DNA from: an uncultured Pelagibacteraceae bacterium
GTDB taxonomy: Bacteria; Pseudomonadota; Alphaproteobacteria; Pelagibacterales; Pelagibacteraceae
Reading direction: 5' to 3'
Length of the DNA: 64,000 nt
Assembly (NCBI GenBank): GCA_902578775.1
Contig: CACHEF010000001.1
Location: forward strand, 1-64,000
Shown here one piece after another: positions 10,621 to 19,198 of this stretch. A model generated the notes under the pieces. The model was not told where the DNA came from. It worked only from the letters and a program-made list of their open reading frames with translations, and did not search any database. Position numbers and translations under genes: made by a program. How positions within the stretch are numbered: the first letter of the stretch is position 1; each line of letters opens with the position of its first letter.

Positions 10621-11508
10621 CTAAATATTTAACCATTCAGGAACTAAAATTTTATATTTTCCATTTTTGCTTTTAAATACTTGTTCTTTATCAAAGTTTT
10701 TATCTAAAAATTTAATAAGAGCAAAAGGGTATTCATCATTAATTAAAACTTTTCCAATCTCAATTTCATTATTATAAATTTTTTCATCTTCAGATAGCTT
10801 TCCATCAATAATCTTAATAGGTAGTAATCTTTTTGAAAGTTTGTTTTTTAGTTTAATTCTAGCAGTATTTTCTTGTCCAACATAACAGCCTTTTTTAAAA
10901 TCAATTCCGTTAAGCTCTTCAAAATTACACTCGATACCAAATAATTTATTTTGAAGTTTATTTAAGTCTTTTGGTACGATGCCAAGTTTATGACTTTCAA
11001 TATAATATTTTTCAATTTTGTCATCTTTTAAATCTAATTTTTTCAAAGATAAATAAAGTTTTTCTAAATTTATTATCAGCCTGGCACCTAAATTTTTATT
11101 TCTTGGATCTAAAATAATTGGATCTTCCCTATATTTGAATGTAAATCCTTCAACATCTTTTGAACCTTCAATTGATAAATATTTTTTATAACTAAAGCTT
11201 GCAACTACAAACTCATTACTTAAATTTAGAATTTCTACTTTTGATCTAATTTTATATATATTAAGTTTCTTAAATATTTCATCAGATTGATTTTTTTCAC
11301 AATCAATAAAATAACCTGATTTATGTTTTACTACTATAAACTCAAATAAAAATTTACCTTGCGGTGTAAGTAAAGATGCAAAACAACTTGATTTATCTGT
11401 AACTTTATTAATGTCATTGCTAATAAGATTTTGAAGAAAATCTTTTGAATCTTCACCATTAATATAAATTATCGCTCTATCTTTTAGTATGTAGACACTA
11501 TTATTCAT
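10621..11508 (-). CDS. ygfZ: YgfZ/GcvT-family folate-binding protein (Fe-S cluster maintenance)
   Basis: Tetrahydrofolate-dependent protein that supports certain [4Fe-4S] enzymes. The family fingerprint KGCYVGQE is present with its conserved cysteine, and the N terminus fits the GcvT-like fold (RAIIYINGEDSKDFLQNLI). A longer frame opens at 11571, but those 21 residues would run into the dihydroorotase start and lack family similarity. The ATG at 11508, which begins MNNSVYILKDRA, is the better start and gives 295 residues. It is divergent from the dihydroorotase gene with 43 bases between them. Confidence 0.88.
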   Translation of the reverse strand: MNNSVYILKDRAIIYINGEDSKDFLQNLISNDINKVTDKSSCFASLLTPQGKFLFEFIVVKHKSGYFIDCEKNQSDEIFKKLNIYKIRSKVEILNLSNEFVVASFSYKKYLSIEGSKDVEGFTFKYREDPIILDPRNKNLGARLIINLEKLYLSLKKLDLKDDKIEKYYIESHKLGIVPKDLNKLQNKLFGIECNFEELNGIDFKKGCYVGQENTARIKLKNKLSKRLLPIKIIDGKLSEDEKIYNNEIEIGKVLINDEYPFALIKFLDKNFDKEQVFKSKNGKYKILVPEWLNI

Positions 11509-11551
11509 ATTTGCATCATAACGAATTTTAATATAATTACTTTTTTCATAA

Positions 11552-12859
11552 ATGTTAGATCTTAAAATCAAAAATGGTCATTGTTATATAGATGGAGAGC
11601 TTAAAGTTGTAGATATTTCTGTCAAAGATGGAAAAATCCAAAGCATAGGTAAAATTATTGAAGAGGCCAAAGATACTATAGATGCTAAAGGTTTAACAGT
11701 TTTACCAGGTTGTATAGATACCCAAACTCATTTTAGGGAACCGGGCTCAACAGATACTGAAGATCTTCACTCAGGCAGTAGAGCTGCAATTGTAGGAGGT
11801 ATCACCAGTGTTTTTGAAATGCCTAATACTAATCCACCTACCTCGAACATGAAAGAGTTTCAAAAAAAAATAGATCTTGCTAAAAATAGAATGTACTGTA
11901 ACCACGCTTTTTACTTTGGTGCAACAGCAGATAATGCAGATGATTTAGCAAGTTTAGAAGGATTAGAGGGATGTTGTGGTATTAAACTTTTTGTAGGATC
12001 CTCAACTGGTAATTTATTGGTTGCTGAGGAAAACGATATAGATAAAGTTTTTCAAAATAGCTCAAAAGTAGTAGCAGTACATTCTGAGGATGAGGCAATT
12101 TTAAAAATTAACAAAAAATTAATCAAAGACGGAGATGTTCATACACACCCAATTTGGAGAAGTGTAGAGTGTGCAATATCATCAACCAGAAGAATTATTA
12201 GGATTGCTGAAAAACATAAAAAAAAAGCTCATATACTCCATGTTACGACAAAAGAAGAGGTAGATTTTCTTTCTCAACACAAAGGAAATATTACATTTGA
12301 GATTACTCCTCAACACTTAACTCTTTACGCTCCAGATTGTTACGACAAGCTTGGAACTTATGCTCAAATGAATCCACCTTTAAGAGACAAAAGTCATTAT
12401 GATAGATTGTGGTATGCAGTTAGAAATAATTTTAATGATACAATTGGTTCAGATCATGCTCCGCATTTAAAAGAAAATAAGGATAAAATTTACCCAAATA
12501 CACCTTCTGGTATGCCAGGAGTTCAGACTTTAATACCAGTAATGTTAAATCATGTTAATAATGGTAAGTTAACACTTAAACAATTAATGAACTTTGTTTG
12601 TGAAAATCCAGTTAAAATTTTTGGAATTAAAGATAAAGGATTTATAAAAGAAGGTTATGATGCAGATTTTACAATTGTTGATATGAATAAAACAATTGAG
12701 ATTAAAAATGAAAATATTGAGAGTAAATGTGGCTGGTCTCCTTTTAATGGTTTTAAATTACAAGGTTCTCCAGTCCTAACAGTTGTTAATGGAAGAATTA
12801 AAATGAAAGATGGCAAAATTTTAGGTGAGCCAGAGGGAAAACCATTGAAATTTTTATAA
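11552..12859 (+). CDS. pyrC: Dihydroorotase (type I, amidohydrolase superfamily)
   Basis: Cyclises carbamoyl-aspartate to dihydroorotate in pyrimidine synthesis. The 435-residue protein carries the dihydroorotase metal-binding motif DTQTHFREPG, the conserved EMPNTNPPT loop, metal-ligand histidines in HSEDE and HILHVTT, and the catalytic GSDHAPH aspartate. Those motifs favour dihydroorotase over hydantoinase or allantoinase, but the type I form cannot be fully separated from inactive PyrC-like homologues by eye. It stands alone, with no pyrB next to it. Confidence 0.87.
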   Translation: MLDLKIKNGHCYIDGELKVVDISVKDGKIQSIGKIIEEAKDTIDAKGLTVLPGCIDTQTHFREPGSTDTEDLHSGSRAAIVGGITSVFEMPNTNPPTSNMKEFQKKIDLAKNRMYCNHAFYFGATADNADDLASLEGLEGCCGIKLFVGSSTGNLLVAEENDIDKVFQNSSKVVAVHSEDEAILKINKKLIKDGDVHTHPIWRSVECAISSTRRIIRIAEKHKKKAHILHVTTKEEVDFLSQHKGNITFEITPQHLTLYAPDCYDKLGTYAQMNPPLRDKSHYDRLWYAVRNNFNDTIGSDHAPHLKENKDKIYPNTPSGMPGVQTLIPVMLNHVNNGKLTLKQLMNFVCENPVKIFGIKDKGFIKEGYDADFTIVDMNKTIEIKNENIESKCGWSPFNGFKLQGSPVLTVVNGRIKMKDGKILGEPEGKPLKFL

Positions 12860-12884
12860 CCAATTAACAATAAAATGTTTTAAA

Positions 12885-13694
12885 ATGCCTGGTTTAAGTA
12901 AAAATGCTCTAGTTACAATCATAATAACTAATTTTAATAAATCAGGTTATGTTTTAAAGGCAATTAATGCGTGTTTAAAACAAAAATATAAGAATATAGA
13001 AATAGTATTTTTTGATGATAAATCTTCTGATAATTCTCTTAAAAAAATAATAGATTTTAAAAAAAAAAATAATTTGAATTTTAGAATAATTTCAAATGAG
13101 GGAAAAAAAAATTTTTCTTCTCCCATTAATCAATTTTTAGCAATAAAAAAAAGTCTTAAATTTTCAAGAGGAAGATTTATTTCTTTGCTTGATGCAGATG
13201 ATTATTTCCATAAGGATAAAATTTTTGAAATAATAAAAGTTTTTAATAAAAAAAATATTAAGATTGTTCTGGATCAGCCTATTTATAAGTACAAGAACAA
13301 AACAATTAAAAAGAATTACTCAAATAAAATAACTAAAAATAAATGGCCAAAATTTCCTCCTACAAGTTGTATGACTTTTGAAAAAAAAACTTTGGTAAAA
13401 GTTTTAGATAAAATAAAGTTTAAAAAATTTCCAAATCTTGCGATAGATTTTTATCTTGCTGTTTATTATTCAATAATAATTAAAGATTTTTATATTCATC
13501 ATTTACATTTAACGTATTATAGGCAAGTCGGTGATGGTACAGATTCAAATTATTCTAAATATAAAAATAAAAAGTGGTGGATTAGGCGAAATGAAGCTTT
13601 TGAATTTTTAAATTCATTATTATCAAAAAACAAAATGCCTACAAATAAAAGTTTAGATTATATATTAACAAAATTTATTAATATTTTTTTGTAA
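12885..13694 (+). CDS. Family 2 glycosyltransferase
   Basis: GT-A fold enzyme transferring a sugar from a nucleotide donor. The N terminus shows the GT2 start (VTIIITNFNKSGYVLKAINA), the donor-binding DDKSSDNS and the DxD-like LLDADDYF. The C-terminal half is not recognised. No membrane segment is obvious, so it is probably cytosolic or peripheral. It begins 25 bases after dihydroorotase and may share its transcript. Acceptor and donor sugars are unknown; codon use looks strongly A/T-biased, like its neighbours. Confidence 0.8.
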   Translation: MPGLSKNALVTIIITNFNKSGYVLKAINACLKQKYKNIEIVFFDDKSSDNSLKKIIDFKKKNNLNFRIISNEGKKNFSSPINQFLAIKKSLKFSRGRFISLLDADDYFHKDKIFEIIKVFNKKNIKIVLDQPIYKYKNKTIKKNYSNKITKNKWPKFPPTSCMTFEKKTLVKVLDKIKFKKFPNLAIDFYLAVYYSIIIKDFYIHHLHLTYYRQVGDGTDSNYSKYKNKKWWIRRNEAFEFLNSLLSKNKMPTNKSLDYILTKFINIFL

Positions 13695-13706
13695 TTAATT
13701 AAAATC

Positions 13707-14030
13707 CTATCTACTAAAAGAGTTAACTAAGACTACCCCAAAAACTATCAAGAATAATCCAACTATTGCTTGCCAAGAGAGAGTTTGTTTAAAAAAAATA
13801 TAACCTAAAATAGCAATTGTAAAAATCCCTAAACCACTCCAAGTAGCATAAACAATTGCAATAGGAAGTTTATTTACTACAAAAGTTAAAAGATAAAATG
13901 CTGTTAAATAAAATATTGATAATAAAATTGTTGGAATTAATTTAGTAAAGTTTTGCGATACTGGTAAAAGCATTGTTCCAGCAACTTCACAAAAAATAGC
14001 ACCTACCAATAGTAGATATACTTTAAGCAT
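13707..14030 (-). CDS. Small multidrug resistance (SMR) family transporter
   Basis: Four-helix inner-membrane proton antiporter. At 107 residues it has the SMR length. The key membrane glutamate lies in the first helix (VGAIFCEVAGT) and the YATWSGLG motif in helix 3. It starts inside the last codons of the prpE-like gene (8-base overlap), so translation is probably coupled. Whether the substrate is a cationic drug, guanidinium or a polyamine cannot be decided from sequence alone. Confidence 0.88.
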   Translation of the reverse strand: MLKVYLLLVGAIFCEVAGTMLLPVSQNFTKLIPTILLSIFYLTAFYLLTFVVNKLPIAIVYATWSGLGIFTIAILGYIFFKQTLSWQAIVGLFLIVFGVVLVNSFSR

Positions 14031-15924
14031 TTTTTAAAATTTTGTATTTAATTAAATCATCTTTAATTTCAGTTAAAATTGCTGGATCATCTATTGTGGG
14101 AGGAACTTTGTATTGTTCATTGTCAGCAATTTTCCTAATTGTTCCTCTTAATATTTTTCCAGATCTAGTTTTGGGTAATCTTTTAATTACAATTACCACT
14201 TTAAATGCAGCGACAGGGCCGATTTTATCTCTGACCATCTGAACACATTCTTTTGCTATTGTTTCGTTGTCTTTTTTAACCCCAGATTTCAAAACAACCA
14301 GACCAATAGGCAATTGACCTTTTAATTTGTCAGATATTCCAAGCACAGCACATTCAGCAACAGATTGGTGTTCTGATAGTACCTCTTCGATTGCTCCAGT
14401 GGAAAGTCTATGACCTGCAACATTTATGATATCGTCTGTTCTAGACATAATCCAAATATATCCATCTTCATCAATGTGTCCTGCATCATATGTTTGATAA
14501 TATCCTTCGTAATTGGACATATAATTTTCTTTATATCTTGTGTCTGCATTCCAAAGTGTAGGAAAAGTTCCTGGAGGTAAAGGAAGCTTTACTACTATGT
14601 CACCCATCTCATTTGGTTTTGCTAAGGATTGATCAGGTTTAATAATTTTTACATCATAACCAGGAACTGCTTTACAAGCTGAACCATATTTTGTTTTCAT
14701 CATTTCAATACCAGTGCAATTAGAGCTTATTGCCCAGCTTGTTTCAGTTTGCCACCAATGATCAATAACTGGAACTTTAAGTAAATTTTCTGCCCATTTA
14801 ATTGTATCTGGGTCAGCTCGTTCTCCTGCAAGAAACAAGCTCTCAAAATTACTTAAGTTATATTTTGAAAAAAATTTTCCTTCAGGATCTTCTTTCTTAA
14901 TCGCTCTAAATGCAGTTGGAGCTGTGAAGAGAGATTTTACTTTATAATCTGATATAATTTTCCAGAAGGCACCAGCGTCTGGTGTTCCAACTGGCTTACC
15001 TTCAAATAAGACAGTAGTACATCCCTTAAACAAGGGAGCATATACTATATAAGAATGCCCAACAATCCAGCCAATATCGCTTGCTGACCACCAAACATCA
15101 TCAGTATTAATATTATAAATGTTTTTCATAGTCCATTTAAGAGCAACTATGTGACCACCAATGTCTCTCACAATACCTTTTGGAGTTCCAGTAGTGCCAG
15201 ATGTGTATAGTATATAGGCAAATTCGTTAGATTTCATTTCTACACAATCTGTATCACTTGCATTAGTCATTGCTTCTTCCCAACTAACCTCAGTTGGAGC
15301 ATTTAATTTGACTTCATATCCAGGTCTTTGAAATAAAATCATTTTTTCTATTTTGTGATTTGCTATGTTCAATGCTTCATCGACTAAAGGTTTGTATTCC
15401 ACTGTTCGTCCAGGTTCAAAACCACATGAAGCAGTTACTAATAACTTTGCTTTACTGTCATCTATTCTACTTGCAAGTTCATTTGAGGCAAATCCTCCAA
15501 AAACAACAGAGTGAATTGCACCAATTCTTGCGCAGGCAAGCATTGCAACTACTGCTTCTGGGATCATAGGCATGTAAATGATTACTCTATCACCTTTACT
15601 TGCTCCATGAGATTTAAGGACCCCTGCAAATTTTGAAACTTTTGACTTCAATTCATTATAAGTGAATTTGCTTTTCTTACCTGTGATAGGACTATCATAG
15701 ATCAAAGCTGTTTTTTGACCTCTTCCTTCATCAATGTGAATATCTAAAGCATTGTAACATGTGTTTGTTACACCATCTTCATACCATTTATAGAAAGGAG
15801 GGTTTAATTTATTTAAAATTTTAGTTGGTTTTTTGAACCAAAAGATGTCTTCAGACGCATTTTGCCAAAATTTTTCAGGATCTTTAATTGATCTATCATA
15901 AATTTCTTTGAAATTATTTGGCAT
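14023..15924 (-). CDS. prpE: Propionyl-CoA synthetase (acetyl-CoA synthetase-like)
   Basis: Adenylate-forming ligase activating a short-chain acid with CoA. It has the AMP-binding signature YTSGTTGTPKG, the HWWQTETSW block and the C-terminal PKTRSGKILRG with the acylatable catalytic lysine. The opening PPFYKWYEDGVTNTCYNALD and the stretch GGHIVALKWTMKN resemble PrpE/ACSS3 more than Acs, so propionate is the preferred guess. The length of 633 fits both. It is followed by the overlapping SMR gene, while upstream lies the proteorhodopsin leader, divergently oriented. Confidence 0.85.
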   Translation of the reverse strand: MPNNFKEIYDRSIKDPEKFWQNASEDIFWFKKPTKILNKLNPPFYKWYEDGVTNTCYNALDIHIDEGRGQKTALIYDSPITGKKSKFTYNELKSKVSKFAGVLKSHGASKGDRVIIYMPMIPEAVVAMLACARIGAIHSVVFGGFASNELASRIDDSKAKLLVTASCGFEPGRTVEYKPLVDEALNIANHKIEKMILFQRPGYEVKLNAPTEVSWEEAMTNASDTDCVEMKSNEFAYILYTSGTTGTPKGIVRDIGGHIVALKWTMKNIYNINTDDVWWSASDIGWIVGHSYIVYAPLFKGCTTVLFEGKPVGTPDAGAFWKIISDYKVKSLFTAPTAFRAIKKEDPEGKFFSKYNLSNFESLFLAGERADPDTIKWAENLLKVPVIDHWWQTETSWAISSNCTGIEMMKTKYGSACKAVPGYDVKIIKPDQSLAKPNEMGDIVVKLPLPPGTFPTLWNADTRYKENYMSNYEGYYQTYDAGHIDEDGYIWIMSRTDDIINVAGHRLSTGAIEEVLSEHQSVAECAVLGISDKLKGQLPIGLVVLKSGVKKDNETIAKECVQMVRDKIGPVAAFKVVIVIKRLPKTRSGKILRGTIRKIADNEQYKVPPTIDDPAILTEIKDDLIKYKILKNA

Positions 15925-16059
15925 AAAAATTTGATTCGATTTCCTTATTTTTTGTGGTTTTTAAATCACAAATTGTATTTAATTTTAAAAAACAAGTAAA
16001 ATCAATGTAAATAAATGACATTTAAACCTTCTATAAAGTGTTTTTATTTGATATTTAAC

Positions 16060-16138
16060 CCCCAACTTTGGCTTAGGGAAGCCTGGGCCTAGTTTATATA
16101 AACTAAAAAGTAAAAACTAACTAAAGAGGGAGTTTTTT
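16060..16138 (+). promoter_or_regulatory. Candidate structured 5' leader of the proteorhodopsin gene
   Basis: Just upstream of the proteorhodopsin ATG lie two adjacent hairpins that can be read directly. One is GGCTT/AAGCC with an AGGG loop (16070-16083); the other is TAGTTT/AAACTA with an ATAT loop (16090-16105). They are followed by a purine-rich unpaired stretch and the Shine-Dalgarno GAGGGA at 16126-16131. The stretch is locally richer in G and C than the flanking intergenic DNA. No known riboswitch class is recognised. The rest of the 214-base gap upstream (15925-16059) shows no gene. Confidence 0.45.
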
Positions 16139-16912
16139 ATGAAAAAACTTAAATTGTTTGCTCTTACAGCTGTTGCCCTGATGGGTGTTACAACTGTAGC
16201 AAACGCTGCGACCGCTATGTTAGCTCAAGATGACTTCGTTGGAATTTCTTTTTGGATAATTTCAATGGGTATGTTGGCTGCAACAGCTTTTTTCTTTATG
16301 GAGAGAAGTACTGTAAATCCAGCATGGAAGACATCAGTAACAGTAGCAGGTCTAGTAACTGGTATTGCGTTTATCCATTACATGTACATGAGAGATGTAT
16401 GGGTAAGCACTGGCGACTCACCAACAGTATATAGATATATTGACTGGTTAATTACTGTGCCATTACAGATGATAGAATTCTATTTAATTCTAGTAGCTGT
16501 AAGAAAAGCAAATTCTGGAATTTTCTGGAGATTGTTAATTGGTTCATTAGTAATGTTAATCGGTGGATATTTAGGAGAAGCTGGATACATCAACGCTACA
16601 CTTGGTTTCATTATCGGTATGGCAGGTTGGGTATACATTCTTTATGAAATATTCTCAGGTGAAGCTGGTAAAGCTGCTAATAAGAGTGGAAACAAAGCTC
16701 TTGTAACTGCATTTGGTGCGATGAGAATGATCGTAACAGTAGGTTGGGCGATTTACCCATTAGGTTATGTATTTGGTTACCTAACAGGTGGAGTAGACGC
16801 TAACACGCTAAACGTAGTTTACAACTTAGCTGACTTCATTAACAAAATTGCATTCGGTCTAGTGATCTGGGCTGCTGCAGTAAGTTCTGGAGCTGGCGCG
16901 AGAGCTAGATAA
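16139..16912 (+). CDS. Proteorhodopsin, glutamine spectral-tuning (blue-type)
   Basis: Light-driven proton pump of the inner membrane. The 257-residue protein has an N-terminal signal-like segment and seven membrane helices. The retinal-binding lysine is K236 in ADFINK, the Schiff-base proton acceptor D102 (YRYIDW), the cytoplasmic donor E113 (MIEFYL) and the conserved H80 (FIHYMYM). Position 110, equal to residue 105 of reference green proteorhodopsin, is glutamine, the blue-absorbing form. It has a strong ribosome site and its own terminator, so it is expected to be highly expressed as a single gene. No retinal-synthesis genes are in the window. Confidence 0.98.
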   Translation: MKKLKLFALTAVALMGVTTVANAATAMLAQDDFVGISFWIISMGMLAATAFFFMERSTVNPAWKTSVTVAGLVTGIAFIHYMYMRDVWVSTGDSPTVYRYIDWLITVPLQMIEFYLILVAVRKANSGIFWRLLIGSLVMLIGGYLGEAGYINATLGFIIGMAGWVYILYEIFSGEAGKAANKSGNKALVTAFGAMRMIVTVGWAIYPLGYVFGYLTGGVDANTLNVVYNLADFINKIAFGLVIWAAAVSSGAGARAR

Positions 16913-16935
16913 TTACACTTAGTAATTAATTAATT

Positions 16936-16976
16936 ATAGGGCGAGTATGTTTTCACATACTTGCCCTATTTTTTTT
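16936..16976 (+). terminator. Rho-independent terminator after proteorhodopsin
   Basis: A 14-bp stem (16936-16949 with 16956-16969, one G-T wobble) closes a six-base loop and is followed by a run of T residues (16969-16976). It separates the proteorhodopsin transcript from the ferredoxin gene, which starts 20 bases later. Confidence 0.93.
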
Positions 16977-16995
16977 ATATAATTATATTATATCC

Positions 16996-17316
16996 ATGGC
17001 AAAAATAACATACATAACTCATGATAATACAAATCATACTATTGAAGTACAAAATGGTCTTACAGTAATGGAGGGAGCTGTTCAAAATGATATTCCAGGG
17101 ATTGATGCGGATTGTGGTGGAGGTATGGCTTGTGCAACATGTCATGTATATGTTAATGATGAATGGTTTGATAAAATTCCGGTAAAAGAAGATGGAGAAG
17201 AAGATATGTTAGACATGGCATTTGAACCAAAAAAAAATAGTAGATTAAGTTGTCAAATTATAGTTTCAGATGAATTAGATGGTTTAATAGTAAATATCCC
17301 CTCTAAGCAAAGTTAA
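16996..17316 (+). CDS. [2Fe-2S] ferredoxin, adrenodoxin type
   Basis: Small soluble electron carrier. The cluster ligands are visible as the C-x5-C-x2-C pattern in [11 protein letters not shown] plus a distal cysteine in RLSCQI. The 106-residue length and the acidic surface patches suit an adrenodoxin- or putidaredoxin-like protein. Its stop codon directly abuts the ATG of the reductase gene, so the two are translated from one message and very likely form a redox pair. The terminal acceptor is not evident nearby. Confidence 0.93.
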   Translation: MAKITYITHDNTNHTIEVQNGLTVMEGAVQNDIPGIDADCGGGMACATCHVYVNDEWFDKIPVKEDGEEDMLDMAFEPKKNSRLSCQIIVSDELDGLIVNIPSKQS

Positions 17317-18336
17317 ATGAATAAAATAGATGCACTAATAATTGGAGCAGGACCAACAGGTTTGTTTACTGCACATCAGTTAAAATTAATTGGTCTTGAT
17401 TGTGAGATTGTTGATAATTTAGATAAAATTGGTGGTCAATGTATAGAGCTTTATCCTGACAAACCTATTTATGACATCCCAGCGGTACCTGAATGCACAG
17501 GAGAAGAGTTAACTAATAATTTAATAAATCAAATTAAACCATTTAATATCAAATTTCATTTAGGTGAAAGAGTTGATGAAGTAAAAAAAGAAGGTGACAA
17601 ATGGATTGTTAAAACAAATAACGGCAAAATATTTTCAACTCCGAATGTAATTATAGCAGGCGGAGTAGGTTCATTTGAACCAAGAAAATTTTCTATTAAA
17701 GAATGTGAAAAATTTGAGAATAAGTCAATATTTTACTCAATAAAAGATAAAAGCATATTTAAGGATAAGACAATAACAATCTTTGGTGGAGGAGACAGTG
17801 CTCTAGATTGGGCTATAGAACTATCAAAAAATTCAAAAGTGAACTTGGTTCATAGAAGAGATGATTTCAGAGGGGCACAAGCAACTGTTGATAAGGTTTA
17901 TGAATTAAGTAAAGAAGGAAAAATTAATCTTTTTACTAAATATCAAATGATTTCGATCAAGGGCAATGGACATTTAGAGAGCATTGAAATTAAAAATGAT
18001 GATAAAGAGATAAAAAACATTAAAACAGATTATGCTCTTGGTTTTTTTGGTTTAATTATGCAACTTGGTCCAATAGCAAATTGGGGTTTAAATATCGATA
18101 AAAAAACTATTGAAGTAGACACAGAAAAATTTGAAACCAATCAAAAAGGGATTTACGCAGTGGGTGACATATGTAGCTATCCTGGAAAACTTAAACTTAT
18201 TTTGTCAGGCTTTCATGAGGGAGCTTTAGCAGCTAGGGCATGTTTTAAATTAGCAAGACCAAATGAAAAATATAGATTCGAATTTACCACATCATCCAAG
18301 ACCATAAAGGATCGTTTGGGTATAAAAAGTGATTGA
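17317..18336 (+). CDS. Ferredoxin/flavodoxin-NADP+ reductase, thioredoxin-reductase-like
   Basis: FAD enzyme passing electrons between NADPH and ferredoxin. The FAD site GAGPTG is at residues 10-15, the family-typical GGQCIELYPDKPIYDIP follows, the NADPH site GGGDSA is at 157-162, and AVGDICSYPGK marks the second FAD block. The CxxC redox pair of true thioredoxin reductases is absent, which supports the type 2 ferredoxin-NADP reductase reading. The 339-residue length fits. It directly follows the ferredoxin gene and overlaps the GST start. Confidence 0.92.
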   Translation: MNKIDALIIGAGPTGLFTAHQLKLIGLDCEIVDNLDKIGGQCIELYPDKPIYDIPAVPECTGEELTNNLINQIKPFNIKFHLGERVDEVKKEGDKWIVKTNNGKIFSTPNVIIAGGVGSFEPRKFSIKECEKFENKSIFYSIKDKSIFKDKTITIFGGGDSALDWAIELSKNSKVNLVHRRDDFRGAQATVDKVYELSKEGKINLFTKYQMISIKGNGHLESIEIKNDDKEIKNIKTDYALGFFGLIMQLGPIANWGLNIDKKTIEVDTEKFETNQKGIYAVGDICSYPGKLKLILSGFHEGALAARACFKLARPNEKYRFEFTTSSKTIKDRLGIKSD

Positions 18337-18955
18337 ATTATTTTCAGCAAATACCCCAAACGGTAAAAAAATTAGTATTATGCTTGAGGAAATTGGTTTT
18401 GATTATAAAGTTACTAAAGTAAATCTTGATGAAGGTGATCAATTTAAATCAGCTTTTAAAAAAATAAGCCCATTTAGAAAAATTCCAGTAATTATTGATC
18501 ATAAAAAGTCTAAAACTATTTTTGAGTCTGGTGCAATATTAATTTATTTAGCTATTGAAAGTGGAAAATTTTATAACACTGAAGATCGATTAGCGATCAA
18601 TCAATGGTTAATGGCTCAAATTGGATATGTTGGCCCTATGTTAGGTCAACATCATCAATTCCATCACTACAATCCTGGCAAAAGTAAATTTGGTGAGGAC
18701 AGATATTTCAAAATAACAAAAAGAATTTACGAAGAACTTGATCAAAGATTATTAAATTCAAAATTTTTATCAGGTGAAAGATATACAATTGCAGATATAG
18801 CTACTTTTCCTTGGATTGCTCGTCATGGGTGGCACGATATAGGTTTATCTAAATTCAAAAACCTAACAAGATGGTATAATGAAATTGCTAAGCGCGATGC
18901 AGTTATAAAAGGGTTTTCATTTATGAACAAAAATGAGTTACCACCAAAAGCTTAA
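18329..18955 (+). CDS. Glutathione S-transferase family protein
   Basis: Glutathione-dependent transferase or disulfide oxidoreductase (Nu/YfcG-like). It has an N-terminal thioredoxin-fold domain (ELFSANTPNGKKISIMLEEIG, KIPVI, ESGAILIYLA) and a C-terminal all-helical domain with the IADIATFPW capping motif. The start is GTG at 18329, inside the last codons of the reductase gene (8-base overlap), implying coupled translation. The length of 208 is normal. It is the third gene of the ferredoxin operon. Confidence 0.9.
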   Translation: MIELFSANTPNGKKISIMLEEIGFDYKVTKVNLDEGDQFKSAFKKISPFRKIPVIIDHKKSKTIFESGAILIYLAIESGKFYNTEDRLAINQWLMAQIGYVGPMLGQHHQFHHYNPGKSKFGEDRYFKITKRIYEELDQRLLNSKFLSGERYTIADIATFPWIARHGWHDIGLSKFKNLTRWYNEIAKRDAVIKGFSFMNKNELPPKA

Positions 18956-18965
18956 TAGTCTAGTA

Positions 18966-19064
18966 CTAAGAATTTAGCAATCTCATTAATGATACAATAA
19001 TACCATGACCGGATAGCTCAATTGCAAGAACTATAATGATGATAAATATTATATTTTTATTCAT
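18966..19064 (-). CDS. Tiny hydrophobic peptide ORF (32 aa), unrecognised
   Basis: Read directly from the minus strand: it begins MNKNIIFIIIIVLAIE and ends at TAG. The first two thirds could form one membrane helix and the tail is slightly polar. Its ATG overlaps the TGA of the preceding tiny ORF (ATGA), an arrangement typical of coupled translation. No family is recognised and no strong ribosome site is separate from the upstream ORF. It may be a chance frame in AT-rich DNA, but the overlap and hydrophobicity argue mildly for reality. Confidence 0.4.
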   Translation of the reverse strand: MNKNIIFIIIIVLAIELSGHGIIVSLMRLLNS

Positions 19065-19177
19065 CCAACAAAGACAACTAATAGCAAGATTATCCAAAAA
19101 AAAGCATAATAATAATAAATGTATTTTTTTGCGAAAAGAGACGGTATTGAATCTTTATTTGATTTATTTTTCTTCAT
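19061..19177 (-). CDS. Tiny membrane peptide ORF (38 aa), unrecognised
   Basis: Minus-strand frame starting MKKNKSNKDSIPSLFAKKY, a basic soluble head, followed by an aromatic-rich membrane segment (IYYYYAFFWIILLLVVFVG) that runs to the stop. This layout, with positive residues on the inside and one helix, is what small single-pass membrane proteins look like. It is the first of two overlapping tiny ORFs filling the 243-base gap between the GST and coiled-coil genes. It lies downstream of the coiled-coil gene start on the same strand, 21 bases after that gene's stop. No homologue is recognised. Confidence 0.5.
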   Translation of the reverse strand: MKKNKSNKDSIPSLFAKKYIYYYYAFFWIILLLVVFVG

Positions 19178-19198
19178 AAATATATACCTTTAGTATAG

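Noticed and set aside
11509..11571. N-terminal extension of the YgfZ-like protein
   Set aside because: It would overlap the dihydroorotase start and has no family similarity; the internal ATG at 11508 fits better.
13021..13270. Frameshift in A-rich runs of the glycosyltransferase gene
   Set aside because: Several runs of eight or nine A residues were checked, but the frame stays open and the family motifs remain in one frame.
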